A stretch of DNA of 64,000 nucleotides from Larix kaempferi (Eukaryota > Streptophyta > Pinopsida > Pinales > Pinaceae): the NCBI GenBank assembly GCA_027924585.1, contig BSBM01000036.1, positions 3,306,001 through 3,370,000 of the forward strand, in the 5' to 3' direction. The notes beneath the pieces are model-generated. The model was given only the letters and a program-made list of their open reading frames with translations. It searched no databases and had not been told where the DNA came from. How positions within the stretch are numbered: position 1 is the first letter of the stretch; each line of letters opens with the position of its first letter. Below are positions 20,641-32,560 of the stretch, piece after piece. The position numbers were made by a program, and so were the translations under genes.

Positions 20641-22325
20641 GGTTTATTCCGACCATGTTTTGGCTTCTCAAATTCGAAATTAGTGCTCCTAACAAGTTAT
20701 GACAACCTCCTGAGCTGATCTAGGGGTCACCAATGAGAACATTCTTCCCATCTCCTATCCTCCAAGCAGTCCATTGACCAATTAATGGGAAGGATAAAAC
20801 TAGCTCCTTCCATCCCATAGAACCTCCTTTATAAATTTTGTTTGCAATTCTGTACCAGTCAATTATAGAAGCATTTAGACAGTACTTGGATATCAAGGTT
20901 TTTCCCCACAGAGCGTCACTATTAACAGTTAATCTCCAAAGTGATTGGAAAAACAAGTATGGGTTCTTTGTTCCCCACCCTCCCAACTCCTTGGGATTTG
21001 CTAATACTTTCCACCTTACCAGTTCATAGATTTGCTAATGCCCTCCTTCTGTTTGATGGCAGTTCATAGACGACATAAACACTTTTTTCTTATCTTTGTA
21101 AGTATCCCTTTTGGTATGTAAGCTATGGATGCCCAATAAACTGGAATACTCTACAATACTGCTTTTAAAAGTGTCAGACGACCTCCTCTGGAGAGAAATC
21201 TATTGGTCCAATTTGAAATTCTAGCCTCAATATTGTTATAGATCCAAATCTAGTCTTTGAACGAATATGCATTGGGTTTGAGCAAAAATCCCAAATATTT
21301 AAAACCATCAGTAAGGGATATTTTTTGGAAAGAAATCTCCGTAGAACTCCTTTGGAATATATCTCCTGAATCTCCATTCAGTAAGAAACAAGATTTTTCT
21401 ACGTTAATTTCCATCCTTGTTGCTGACTTATATAGAGATAAGATCTGAGCTAGAGATGGAAGGTTTATTTCAGTGCTTTCACTCAGTATTAAAACATCAT
21501 CCACAAACAAGATATGAGTAATTTCCACCATAGATGAGATCGAGACCCCTTTGAATGAGCCCTCTTCAACTTTATGAATAAGCTTGCTTAAAGCTTCAGC
21601 CACCAGTAGAAACAAAAAGGGAGACAATGGGCATCCTCGACGTAATCCTCTTCCAAGTCTGAAAAAACAAGAGGGAGACCCATTGATAATAATTGCCATT
21701 GAAGATGTGGTAACACAACTCATAATCCAATTCACCAAATCAATGTCAAACCCAATCTGAATCAAGAGAAGGCATAAGAAGGTCCAGTTGACCCTATCAT
21801 AAGCTTTTGATAAATCCAATTTGAGGGCAAATGCCTACTCTTTTTTCTTATGAAATGTGTGGATTGCCTCCTGTGCAATGGATACACCGTCATGGATTTA
21901 TCGATTAAACAAAAACCCAAACTGTTCTTCCGAGATGATTTGGCTAAATATCGGCTTCAATCTCTGAGCAATAACCATGGATATAATTTTATAAATCACA
22001 TTGCAGGAAGAAATTGATCTGAAGTCCCCGAATTTTGTTGGTTTTTGTTTCTTCGGAATTAAGGCCAAAAAGGTGGAGTTCAAAGAGCCTAGCAATTTCC
22101 TAGAACGTTGAGACTCTCTGACCATCTTTAAAAGATCATCCTTCAAAAGATCATAAAACACAATATAGAACTCCACAGAAAGACCATCTGGACCTAGGAT
22201 TTTTCCTTTTTGGAATGAATGTACAATGTAGCTTAATTCCTCTTCTGAAACCTCCACTTTCAAATAATCATTCATCTCTTCTGAGATTGATCTAGGAAAA
22301 AGTATTAGAACCTGTAACATTTCTT
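20641..22325 (-). pseudogene. LINE reverse transcriptase
   Basis: From 22320 the frame reads LSYIVHSFQKGKILGPDGLS, then LLGSLNSTFLALIPKKQKP, FRSISSCNVIYKII, EEQFGFLFNR (stop), MDLSKAYDRVNW, LRRGCPLSPFLFLLVAEALS and the catalytic block HILFVDDVLIL. These are L1-type RT blocks in order. The region after RT continues as KNPYLFFQSLWRLTVN and WRIGDGKNVLIGDP to about 20640, with a TAG where Trp is expected in GDP-stop-ISSGG. Several stops and shifts make it non-functional. Confidence 0.9.
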
Positions 22326-22424
22326 GAATTGGACTTCCGCTAGGTTCACCAAAGATGTTCTTGAAGTATTGAATTCCAGCTTCGCATTTATCCTTGAAAG
22401 AATCGACTATGTTTCCCTGAGAAT

Positions 22425-23600
22425 TTATGACCTCTGCAATGGTATTCTTACTTTTTTGTGTGAAGCAAAATGATGGAAAATTTTTGTGTTATTATCCCCT
22501 TCTTTTATCCAAATTGCCCTACATTTTAACCTCCATAGTTTCTCTTCATTAGCCAAAATATTCATTCTACTAGCCTCCAACTCCTTCATCAAGTTCAGTT
22601 CTTCTTCATTAAAAATCCCGGCCTCATTCTCCTTATAAAAGTTCTTAATTTTTTCTTCCACCACTTTCAACTCTGCCTGTTGTTTGTCTCTAAATTGTTT
22701 TCCCAATTTTTTAGATACCTTCTTTTCTACTAGAAGGTTATTCATGAATTGCTTCATAAAAGTTTCAGATGAATCTTCTCTTAATGGAATCCAATGATCC
22801 TTAATTAACTTCATATACTCCTCTTCTTTTAACCAAACAGGATTACATTTGAAGGGAGAAGGGGGTTTCTGTTCCTGCTTTTCTACAGACAACATGATTG
22901 GACAATGATCAGACAACACGACTTCTTCCACCCATGAATTAATAGTGAGGGACCCTATAAAGAAGCTTTCCGAATCCAAGAAACATTCTAATATCTTGGA
23001 GATCGCACTATCACCACTTCTTATATTCCTCCATGTAGGCTCCATCTTTACAGGGCTCACATCTAACAACCTTTTTGAGTCAAACAAAGCCGTGAAAAAA
23101 TTTCCCAGTGAGTCTCTTCGCGCTAGATTCCCCCAAATTTCTCTTTCTGAAACAGTTAAATTTAAGTCACCTCCGATAATAGTGTTATGGTCTTCCCAAA
23201 GATTACTCGCAAATAAATTCTCCCATAACACTTTCCTGCTTGTGAAGGGACCATATATATCATAAAAAGTAAACACTTCTCATGAATTCGTATTCTCCAG
23301 AAGTGTCTTCAAAACCTTTTCCTGATGATCAGAGCTAACTAATTTTAGCTCGGGGCTCCATGTTGTGAGTAAACCTCCTGAATGCCCATCAGCATCCACA
23401 TGAGCAAAGGACCGACTTCTTAAGAAAGGTTCAAGAGAATTTTGACCTTTTACACCTTCTGTCATTGTTTCTTGTAAGAGGAAGACCGAAGGTCTGAAAT
23501 TGGTAATTTCATCCTCTTAAGGGCGTTTAGCTTTGGGGAACCCCCTAGACCCCTAGTGTTAAAAGACATGCACCACATTAGGGGCCCCTCGAAAGGGATT
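22425..23600 (-). pseudogene. LINE endonuclease domain (AP-endonuclease type)
   Basis: The minus strand reads SFNTRGLGGSPKLNALKR, SRSFAHVDADGHSGGLLTTW, then FTFYDIYGP, IIGGDLNLTVSEREIWG and VVLSDHCPIMLSV. The GGDLNL and SDHCPI blocks carry the Asp, Asn and His residues of the exonuclease-endonuclease fold. The C-terminal part is a Lys/Glu-rich linker to RT with KCRAIWIKEGDNNTKIFHHFA. Breaks include stops at 23280 and in the N-terminal part. Confidence 0.85.
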
Positions 23601-24207
23601 TTTCCGCTCCAAGGGCCCTGGAAATGGTTGACTGTTTTCCACCTTTAATATCTAAAAGAGCTTGACTCTTAGCTTTGGATAACTCGGATTTTCTTCCCAC
23701 TGTTAATTTAGGAGGTGGTATTGTTTTTAGACCTCCATATTAAACCTCAGTATTTTTTTCAATTGAGACTGCTTTTGACCTGGTATTGTAGACCTTCTGG
23801 GGAGCCTTCTTCGGGGACAAAGCAATTAAGGTTGAGGGAGAAAGGGATTCAGAAATAAGGGCCATACTCTTCAAAGGTGAAAGGGTTCCGAAATGGGGAG
23901 AATCAGAGCCCAAAATAGGTTTATCTGTCACTGAAATTGGTGAAGGAATTAAAATAAGCAAATTAACTGCAACAAGCCTTGACCTCCAAGTTTGAGCAAA
24001 AAATCGTCCTATCCGAAGTGAGGCTGTCATAATCAACCAACTCCTCCTCCATTCTTGGTCCTAGGTTTGCGTTCCGTCTGGCGCTTGGTCTTCTATTGCG
24101 TGCTAACCCTGGATACGGAGAAAACGCTAAAAGACTACCTTTAACGAACAAGCAAACCATTGTCCTTCATAAAACTTGACCTTCGGGTGATTCGCAACGT
24201 CATTGCT
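23601..24207 (-). pseudogene. LINE 5' region, short ORF1-like remnant
   Basis: Two overlapping frames (24160-23963 and 24036-23740) encode basic, Ser-rich sequence without a knuckle motif. They precede the endonuclease and end at the right target duplication. ORF1 appears short or truncated. Confidence 0.4.
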
Positions 24208-24226
24208 CTTGTTATGTTTATATATA
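24208..24226. repeat. Right target-site duplication of the LINE
   Basis: Exact match over 19 bp to 14556-14574 (CTTGTTATGTTTATATATA). It marks the 5' end of the LINE. Confidence 0.75.
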
Positions 24227-25724
24227 CATATATGGAAATAGTTATATTTTCATATTACTCTTTTGATAAATATTCCAAGTCATGTTATAATTTTCTAATA
24301 ACAATAAGACAATATTATTCCAATATAATAAAAGTTAACATTTATTAGTTAACATTTATTAATTATTTTTATTGTCCAATTATATTCAATATTTATAAGA
24401 CAATGTTGATAATGTATTTAACATAGTTAGCTTTTACATCATAACTAAAGACACACGTTACTAATAGGAAAGGTCCATCTTATATATATATTCAAAGAAA
24501 TAACTTTATTTCCACACATAACATTTGATTACCAAATTTTTGTCATTTTCTATCTAAAATTTGGTTCCCAAGTATTCAATTTTTTGCACATAATGTCACT
24601 TTACCAATCTGCATTAATATAATTCACTTAGTTCTTTTTGGATAGTGTACATTTATATAGGAATAAAATAAAGATTTAATTGTGCCAATTTTATGTAGCT
24701 AGTGCATGAATCCACTTTGACAAAGTTTTGTCATAAATTTTGGACATTAGCTTTTGTTTTTTCCTTGGGAATAAATAAATGGTTAAACTGGAATCACATA
24801 ACAATAAACAATTGCCACTCTGTTGTCATAGGAAAGGAAAATGACGGACTTACTCCCAATAGTGATTATCCACATGGAAAAGATGTGTTTCTAAGTCAAT
24901 CAAGATTACAAATTTGAAGGCTCCATTTTCTCAAAAAAGTTCGTGGTCTTAAATGAGAGTAGCACACCAGCGCTGATAAAGGGTGAAGATATTTCCCGAA
25001 TATTTCTGATCGCTACATGAAGGAAGATGAGAGATCGCACGAGCTTCAATATCTCCCCATAAATCATGTTGTGGATCATGATAAAGATTACTGAATTATT
25101 TCCCTTAACTATCAAGCTTGTGGCAGATAAGGGAGAACACCAGGAAATGTGCCAGCTCTTGATAAAATCAATACGTGTTCACAGTAAAAGAAAATGCTGA
25201 ATTTACTCGAAGCTGTATACCACGCCAATAAGTTGTTTGTTTCTAAATTCATAAAGAACTGAACTCACACGGTTATTAAGAACATGAAATTTGCAGATTT
25301 CGAAGGAACTCCATCACGCAGAGATTTAGATGGAGCTCATGGAGAAATGGGCGCAGTCTTTATCGCCCGGAAGTTGCAACCTCAACAAAGAAGAAAGAAA
25401 GCACGCCAGTGGGATTCTCCATTTTCAACGGCCCGGTTTGATCTGCAGAAAAAGAGAACATTGGGTGCACGTCTTTGAAAGAAGAACCAATATTCTTGAG
25501 TTCGTAGAAGGCGGCACCATCAAAAGTGTTGCAATTGATTAATTGCTCCACCGTTCACAGAGACGCCCCCGGAATTTCCAAAAGGCATCACCGCCCAAAT
25601 CTGATTTGAAAAGCCAGAAATTAATTAAGATAAACTAAATCAGATCTTATTTTGACTGTTTAATTTTTGAATAGTCATTCATAACCGACTGAAACATTAA
25701 GGTTGAAGCGACACTTAGAAACTC
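24227..25724. other. AT-rich region, no gene seen
   Basis: No coding block. If the copia LTR is longer than I propose, part of this (from TGTGG at 25118) belongs to it. Confidence 0.45.
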
Positions 25725-26254
25725 TGTTGCAGCATATCCAGTTTTGAAGAGGCATTTACAGTCAGATATTTAACAGCTCAAGAATGCAACAGAACACAGT
25801 ATTTAATTTGTGTAGATTAGATTTTGTTACGAAGGGTTAATTGTATTTATTGTATGATTACCCTAAAGCATTATAAATACTTTCATTGTAATCGTGATTC
25901 ATAGAGAAGTAATACGGAGTGAATGAACATAGTTGAAATCAATCTCATAATTTTATTGTGTATTTTTTTGTTATGCTCTATTTCATGAGTTTGTAAACTC
26001 AGAATTATTTTGATGTTAGTTTGTTGTAGCAGCTTAAGAAATTAATGTTATTTTGAGAGTTAATTATATTTGCTTGTTATTAGACAAGTTTGTGAACCGA
26101 GGGGTCATCATAACGCAGCTGTAGCAGTCAGCTGCAACAATCCTGTAGATGACCGTTAGTTGAAACAGTGAACTGCAACACAGTTGCAAGCAGCCCTGTA
26201 GGTGAAATTTCCGAGTCTGTAAATTCGTGTGTGTTGCTGGAAGTAATTGCAACA
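25725..26254 (+). mobile_element. Probable 5' LTR of a copia element
   Basis: Starts TGTTGCA and ends TGCAACA, a perfect 7-bp inverted terminus. A TATAAATA box lies near 25872. The primer site follows 18 bp later, a larger gap than usual. An alternative LTR, 25118-26271 (TGTGG...CCACA), would place the primer site one base after its end. The choice is open without the 3' LTR. Confidence 0.45.
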
Positions 26255-26272
26255 CCCCCTGCCTTTCCACAG

Positions 26273-26285
26273 TGGTATTAGAGCC
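26273..26285 (+). promoter_or_regulatory. Primer binding site (tRNA-iMet type)
   Basis: TGGTATTAGAGCC differs by one base from the common TGGTATCAGAGCC primer site. Confidence 0.8.
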
Positions 26286-26338
26286 TAGTTAAGGTTTATT
26301 TCTCGTTTTTGTTTTGAGTAATTTGGATTTAATTAGTG

Positions 26339-27120
26339 ATGGCTACTAATTAGTGGTATCAGTACACCCACAAGTTCGTGTGTTGATTAAAAGGAATTAT
26401 GACACTTGGTTTATTAAGATGAGAACTATCCTGCATGCTCAGGATATTTGGGAGTTTGTTACGATTGGCTATCCAGAGCCAGCTGATCAAGCCGCTGAAT
26501 TGACTCTGTCAAATGCTGAGCGTGTTCTATTGAAGGAGAATAGGAAGAAGGACAACAAAGCTCTTGGACTTATTCAACAAGGCCTAAATGAATCTATATT
26601 TCCGAAGATTTCAAGCGCTGAGTCTTCGAAGAAGGCTTGGGACACTCTTGAAACCTGCTATCAAGGTGTAACCAAGGTGAAGAATGTTAAATTGCAGAAT
26701 TTAAGAAGGGATTTTGAGAATCTGAAGATGAAGGATAGTGAGACTCTTGATAATTTTATGACTCAAGTTATGAGTACTGTAAACCGGCTGAGACAATATG
26801 GTGAAGACCTCTTAGATCAGCGTGTGATAGAGAAATTGTTGAGATGTTTGCCAAAGAAGTTTGAAGCAGTGGTTGTTCCAATTGAAGAGTTTAAAGAACT
26901 CAATCAAATGCACATTGATGACCTGATTGGTTCTTTGATTGCTCATGAATGAAGAATGAACAGGTATGATGACACTCCATTAGAAAATGTTTTTAAATAT
27001 CACTTACATGTTACTAGAGGCAGAGGCAGAGGAAGGACTAATAGCAGAGGAAGAGGAGGTCGAACTGCTGATCATTGTGACAACAGAAATTATTCAGAAT
27101 TTTAAGAGAAGTTACAGCAA
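26339..27120 (+). pseudogene. Copia gag (UBN2-type), frame-damaged
   Basis: An ATG at 26339 starts MATN then stops. The gag proper is read from about 26353 in another frame: VSVHPQVRVLIKRNYDTWF, then GLNESIFPKISSAESSKKAW, VKLQNLRRDFENLKM and LLRCLPKKFEAVV to a TGA at 26950. It continues after the stop with an Arg/Gly-rich region (TRGRGRGRTNSRGRGGR). The zinc knuckle lies at about 27195-27240 (YC...GI/HYANKCW) across another shift. The order and motifs are diagnostic for copia gag. Confidence 0.85.
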
Positions 27121-27189
27121 AATACTCCTAGCATAAGGGGGAGTAGCAGCAAAACGTGGCAGCCAAGAAATCAAAGGTATGATAGATCT

Positions 27190-30149
27190 AAAGTTCAATG
27201 TTTATATTGCAAGAAATTTGGCATTATGCTAACAAGTGTTGGAAGAAGCAAGCTGATACTGGTAAGATGTCTACACACATTTTAGAGGAGACTGAAAATG
27301 AAGAGAAACCTATGTTTCTTACTTGTAATGCCACCCAGGAAATTTCAAAAGATATATGGTTCTTGGACAGTGCATGCAGCAATCACATAACTGGAAATAA
27401 GGAGTTATTTTCAAGTATAGATACAAACATTCAGTCTGAAGTGATGTTGGGTAATGACTATAAGGTAAAAGTTAATGGTAAAGGTGTGATTGTTGTATAT
27501 GCCAAGAATGGTAAAAGAAGAATAATTCATGATGTTTATTATGTTTCCGATTTAACGTGTAATTTATTGAGTGTGGGACAGTTGTTGGAGAAGAAGTACA
27601 GAGTGTTCTTTAAGAACAAAGTATGTACTATTTATGATAAATTTCCAAGTAAGGAGTTGATAGCCAGAGTAGAGATGACAAAGAATATAATGTTTTCGTT
27701 GATTATGAGGAATGATTTGACTAACTATTTGAATGCTTATAAAACTAAGAGTTTAGATCAATCATGGTTATGTCATTTGAGGTATGGCCATTTACATTTT
27801 GGTGGCGCAAATCTGTTACAGAAAAAGCAAATGGTAAAAGGGTTGCCCAGTATCCAGCAGCCAACAAGCTCATGTGAAAGTTGCATATTGGGAAAACATC
27901 ATAGAGAAAAATTCATCTCTGGAGTCTCATACAGAGGAAAAACACCGTTGGAGATAGTACACATAGATTTGTGTGGACCGATGCAAACACCTTCTCTGAC
28001 TGGTAATGTTTATTTTATTACTTTCATTGATGATTTCAGTCGAAAAAATTGGGTGTATTTGTTGAAATAGAAATCTCAAGCATTTGATGTGTATTAAAGT
28101 TTTAAAGCTATGGTTGAGAAGGAGAGTGACAGATGTATTAAATTCTTGAGATTAGATAGAGGAGGTGAGTATATGTTGAATGAGTTTGTGAAATTTTGTA
28201 AATATCATAGAATTAAAAGACAATTTATTGCTCGCTACACTCCACAACAAAACGGAGTAGCAGAAAGAAAGAGCCGAACCATTATGAACATGGCTCGAAG
28301 TATGATGAAGGAGAAGCATCTTTCAGATGAATATTTGGGGAGGTGCTGTTATTTGCGCAGTGTACATTCTGAACAGAAGTCCAACTAAGAGCGTGAAGGA
28401 TCGAGTTCAACAACAATCATGGAATGGTAAGAGTAGCAGCATATCTCATTTAAGATTTTTTGGTTGTGTAGCTTATGCACATGTACCTGAAGAGATGAGG
28501 AGAAAATTAGATGACAGAAGTCAGAAATGTATTTTTGTTGGAAATGGTGAAGAATCTAAAGCATATAGACTCTATAATCCAATCACCAAGAAGTATGTGA
28601 TCAACAGAGATGTGATGTTTAAGGAAGAAGCATGGGATGGTAGCATAGATAAGTTGGTTGCAGAGGACGTTGTTACATCTCACGCAGAAGGTGAAGAAGA
28701 TGAGCATGGCATACATGGAGGACAGTTAACTCCACAAATGCCTACACCAGCAGTAAGGACACCTTCCAGAACGCCCAGAACTCAAGAACGTGGTGAACCA
28801 TCAAGTGTTGGTAGACGGCAAGAAACAGGATCATAGGTAAGTAATGAATCAAATCCTACATTGGCTTCATTAAGAAACAGAGTTAGAGGTCAAAAGACTA
28901 GAAGTTTGAGAGAACTGTATGAGCAAGATGAAGAAGTAGATCAAGTTTCAAATTTTGCATTGATAGCATGTGATCCTATAAGTTTTGATGAAGCAGTTAA
29001 AAAGGATGTTTGGATAAAAGCAATGAATGAAGAAATTGATGCCATTGAAAGAAATAATACTTGGGATCTTGTAGATCTTCCTGATAATAAAAATTGTATT
29101 GGTGTCAAATAGATTTATAAGACTAAGTTAAATGTTGATGGTGAAGTTGAAAAATACAAAGCAAGACTTGTAGCTCAGGGATTTAGTCAACAACTTGGTA
29201 TTGATTATAATGAAACGTTTGCACTTGTAGCCATACTAGATACGGTAAGGATGGTATTAGCTATTGCTACTCATAATAAATGGTATGTATATCAAATGGA
29301 TGTAATGTCTGCATTTTTTAATGGATCTTTAGAAGAAGAGGTTTATGTGAGACAACCTCTTGGATATGAAATTGATGGACAGAATGACAAAGTTTACAGA
29401 TTAAAGAAAGCATTGTATGGTTTGAACCAGGCACCTAGAGTTTGGTACAGCAGGATTGATGAATATTTGAATAGTGAAGGATTCAGTAGAAGTCCAAGTG
29501 AGCCAACCTTGTATACAAAAGTAAACCAAGATGGTAAGATACTGATTGTTTGCTTATATGTTGATGATTTGATATTCACTCGAGATCTTTCAGTAGATGA
29601 GTTTACGAAAGCCATGAAAACAAAATTTGAGATGACTGATTTAGGAATGATGAAATATTTTCTTGGTATTGAAGTAACTCAGTCTGAGGATGGTATTTTT
29701 ATAAATCAAACTAAGTATGCAAATGATGTACTGAAGAGATTCAGAATGATGAATTGTAAGCTAGTTGTAACACCAATTGCAACTGGTACAAAACTCATTA
29801 AGGAGGATGATGGGTCAAAAGTTGATCCAACGTTGTATAAGAGACTGGTAGGAAGTCTCATGTACTTGACTGCAACAAGACCTGATATAGTGTTTGCAGT
29901 AAGTATGATTTCAAGATTTATGGAGTCTCCAAAGAATACCCACTGACAAGCTGGAAAGAGGATTCTGAGATATATTGTTGGAACAACAAATTTTGGATAT
30001 ACTGACAGTGATTTTGCAGGTTCTACAGATGATAGAAAGAGTACATCTAGATATGTATTCAGTTTTGGGATCGCGATCAGTAACGTGGGCTTCAAAGAAG
30101 CAGCCCATAGTGACACTATCCTCTGTTGAGGCAGAGTTTTTGACGTATA
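27190..30149 (+). pseudogene. Copia pol: protease, integrase, RT, partial RNase H
   Basis: Protease has WFLDSACSNHITGN (a common D-S-A variant). GAG-pre-integrase is SWLCHLRYGHLHFGG. Integrase shows VHIDLCGPM, FIDDFSRKNW, LRLDRGGEY and PQQNGVAERKSRT. RT shows WDLVDLPDNKNCIGVK-stop-IYKTK (a TAG in place of Trp), KARLVAQGFSQ, MDVMSAFFNG, YGLNQAPRVWY and the catalytic CLYVDDLIF. The connection region LVGSLMYLTATRPDI is intact. RNase H has TDSDFAGSTDDRKST, a frameshift, and LSSVEAEFLTY, then ends at the LTR. I count about six stops or shifts over 3 kb, so it is a moderately old copy. Confidence 0.9.
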
Positions 30150-30742
30150 TGTAACTTCAGAATTTATTTTACCCATGTGTATTGTACTCCTATAGAGATG
30201 TTATTATTCCTCTATATGGAAGTGTTTGTATTCCTATAGAGATGTTATTATTCCTCTATATGGAAGTGTCGTCATTTATATTGTAAGTGTCGTAACTTAT
30301 ACTTGATGGGTTATTAGACCACCAAGTGTGGGGTCGGCTCGGATTACATTAACCATGGTTTATTAGCCAAGCTAGACAAGTCGCCCCCATTAGTTTATTG
30401 GGCAAGACAGGACAAGTATAAATAGAGATCTGGAGATCTCTATTTGATCACTCATTACTCACTTCTATCTCTCTCAGAAAGTGGTGCACTTGTGAGGAGG
30501 AGGATCATCTGCTAGGAGAAGACTATCTCTTGTACGTTGGTTGTATCATTGCTCTATCTATCTCTGAGAAAGTTGCGGGGTTTTTCACCTTCTTGGTTTT
30601 CCCTGGTGAAACTCTGTGTCTCTTGTGTGCTTGCATTATTGTGTCCATGATTGATATGCTGCAGATATGTTGTAGATATGTTATACATGTTATTCTCTCA
30701 GTTAAGATCCTTGATCAGATTGAAATTTCTGAAAAACTAACA
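30150..30742 (+). mobile_element. 5' LTR of a second copia element
   Basis: It starts TGTAAC and ends CTAACA, directly followed by a perfect primer site start. A TATAAATA box lies at 30417-30424. Its insertion point is within the RNase H of the first copia element. Positions 30188-30275 hold a 44-bp direct duplication (TCCTATAGAGATG...), probably in U3. Confidence 0.75.
30417..30424 (+). promoter_or_regulatory. TATA box of the second copia LTR
   Basis: AGTATAAATAGAGATC is a strong TATA match. It is followed by a palindromic AGAGATCTGGAGATCTCT, so the R region can form a hairpin at the start of the RNA. Confidence 0.65.
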
Positions 30743-30754
30743 TGGTATCAGAGA
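30743..30754 (+). promoter_or_regulatory. Primer binding site (tRNA-iMet type)
   Basis: TGGTATCAGAGA begins at the base after the LTR end. Confidence 0.8.
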
Positions 30755-32035
30755 TAGCCTGAAAGAAGGCATGGTATGGAATGTATGACACTTGTTGCAC
30801 TTGCGATGTTAGGGCCTAATATAGAAAAAACCATCATTGTAGAAATTTCTCTATAAATCCATTTCAACAAGGTTTCCGGATCTAAAACTATTACAGGTCG
30901 AATATAACATCTCCATGTACCTTGTATCTGAAGCACAACATCTAATTTGTTGTACTTTGTGTTTTATGATCTGTACAATCTAGGGTTTCTGCCTCTTCCA
31001 GATCTGAGTCATAAATAGGTGACCTAGAAAAAAAGGTCATAACTTGGGATAGGAAGCTCCAAATGAAATTTCGTAAAACGTGATAGGTAGCGCACGGACT
31101 TTAATTTCATAGGCTGAAGGTTCAAAGGCCGAAAGTGAACCAATGACACGTGGCACTCCATACAAGTTCGCTCTCCTGTTTTATCCCATAAATAGGTCAC
31201 GTTGCGACACTTGGCATAACTCTCTCTCAGAGAATCGAATTGATGTCTAACCTATGGAGTTGCAAAGATGATAGGTCAGACTACCACAGGAAGAATTTTC
31301 AGACCCTTTGGATTCATATTTTCGAAGTTACACCAGAAACAATCAGGTGCATATTTCTATCAAAACAGAATTGGATTTTGAACACCTTCATTCATGGCTC
31401 CGGAAATCAGGGTTTCAGAGAAAGTTGGAATTTTTGTAATCGGAGACCACGGATGAATGCTACTCATAAAAATCAAAATTTAGAGACCAAGATCAAATTT
31501 TTTGGTTGGGCAGAAGGCCGGACATGATCAAACCCTAGTTCGAGACTTTGATCGGAAAAGTGGAAAATTAGGGCTTCTGCAAAAGTTGGAATTTTTTAAG
31601 TCTGTGACCACGGCTGGAAGCTCCTCAGAAAAATAGAAGTTTAGAGCTTTGGATTGAACCTTTTGGTTGGGTAGAAGGGTGGGATTTATCAAACCCTATT
31701 TCGAAATCCTGTCCAAAAGATCCGGAAGTTTCAAAGGCAATTTTGAGGGGTGAAACTTTGCAGTTTTCAAATTCTGAGTATACCAGCTTGATCAGCTCAT
31801 CAAGGCACATCCTTCTATCATTTCAGAAGTTTGAATTTTTAGGGTTTCTCTGACAAACCCTAATCCATCTCCAGATCCAGTTTCTGCAAATCAAGTGGAT
31901 TGGGTAAATCCTAGAAGAGAATCGTTTGGTCACCTGCATAAGTGAAGAAGTTCATGTTTCAGAGGGAGATGAGGCTAAGACCTTACATAAGAAGATTACA
32001 AGCAATCTCAACAGGTATGACTTATCCATGTATGT
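30755..32035 (+). other. Leader of the second copia element
   Basis: No gag motif is clear. A 161-bp direct duplication (units from 31421 and 31582, AAAGTTGGAATTTTT) is visible. A coding-like stretch at 31960-32035 (frame EAKTLHKKITSNLNRYDLSM) stops at the CACTA terminus. Confidence 0.5.
32033..32035. repeat. TGT target duplication, left
   Basis: TGT precedes CACTA here, and TGT follows the mirrored terminus at 62439-62441. A 3-bp duplication is the rule for CACTA elements, but a chance match is 1 in 64. Confidence 0.55.
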
Positions 32036-32045
32036 CACTACAACA

Positions 32046-32560
32046 AAATAGCCCTTTAGAGGCGGTTTTGTCATTCGGGGGTCTTGGTAACACCCCCCCC
32101 CTAAAAGTTTTTTCAGACCTTTGGAGGCGGTCTCTTAAAACTGCCCCTAAAAGTCATGGAAATTAGACTTTTGGGGGCGATTTTTTAAAATCCGTCCCCA
32201 AAAGTCCTGAAATTTGACTTTTGGGGGAGTTTTTGGAAACCCCCCCTAAAAGCCCAATTCTCATAACTTTTGGGGGCAGTTTGTCAAAACCCCCCTAAAG
32301 TAATGAGAATTAAACGTTTGGAGGCGGTTTTTTTGGAACCCCCCTTAAAAGTCATGAGAATTGAACTTTTGGAGGCGGTTGTTTGAACCACCCCCCTAAA
32401 AGCCCAATTCTCATAACTTTTGGGGGAGGTTTGTTAAACCCCCCCCTAAAAGTCATGAGAATTGAACTTTTGGAGGCGGTTTATTGAACCCCCCCCTAAA
32501 AGTCATGCGAATTGAAATTTTCGAGGAAGTTTTTTGAAAACCCCCTAAAAGTCATTTATG
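32046..32560. repeat. Left subterminal repeats of the CACTA element
   Basis: About ten units of roughly 50 bp have the pattern CTTTTGGAGGCGGTTT...AACCCCCCCTAAAAGTCATGAGAATTGAA, with the G-rich and C-rich halves complementary. Units begin near 32061, 32124, 32173, 32223, 32271, 32321, 32371, 32422, 32471 and 32522. Confidence 0.8.

Larger units (their letters stand above)
14575..24207 (-). mobile_element. L1-type LINE split by a gypsy fragment
   Basis: The element reads on the minus strand from 24207 to 14575: a short ORF1-like tail, endonuclease, reverse transcriptase, a zinc-binding region, then RNase H near the 3' end. The two parts are 24207-about 20641 and about 15491-14575. Between them is a gypsy fragment. 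The 19-bp target duplications on both sides support one original insertion. The connecting part of the LINE (between the post-RT region and RNase H) is largely missing, so a deletion accompanied or followed the gypsy insertion. Confidence 0.75.
25725..30149 (+). mobile_element. Ty1/copia element interrupted in RNase H
   Basis: LTR, tRNA-iMet primer site, gag, protease, integrase, RT and RNase H occur in copia order on the plus strand. It resembles Tork-type elements by eye. RNase H is cut at 30149 by another LTR, so its 3' LTR lies beyond that insertion, outside the window or lost. Confidence 0.85.

Noticed and set aside
30416-30560. Start of a host gene at the TATA box
   Set aside because: The TATA box lies inside a TG...CA LTR followed by a primer binding site, so it is a retrotransposon promoter.
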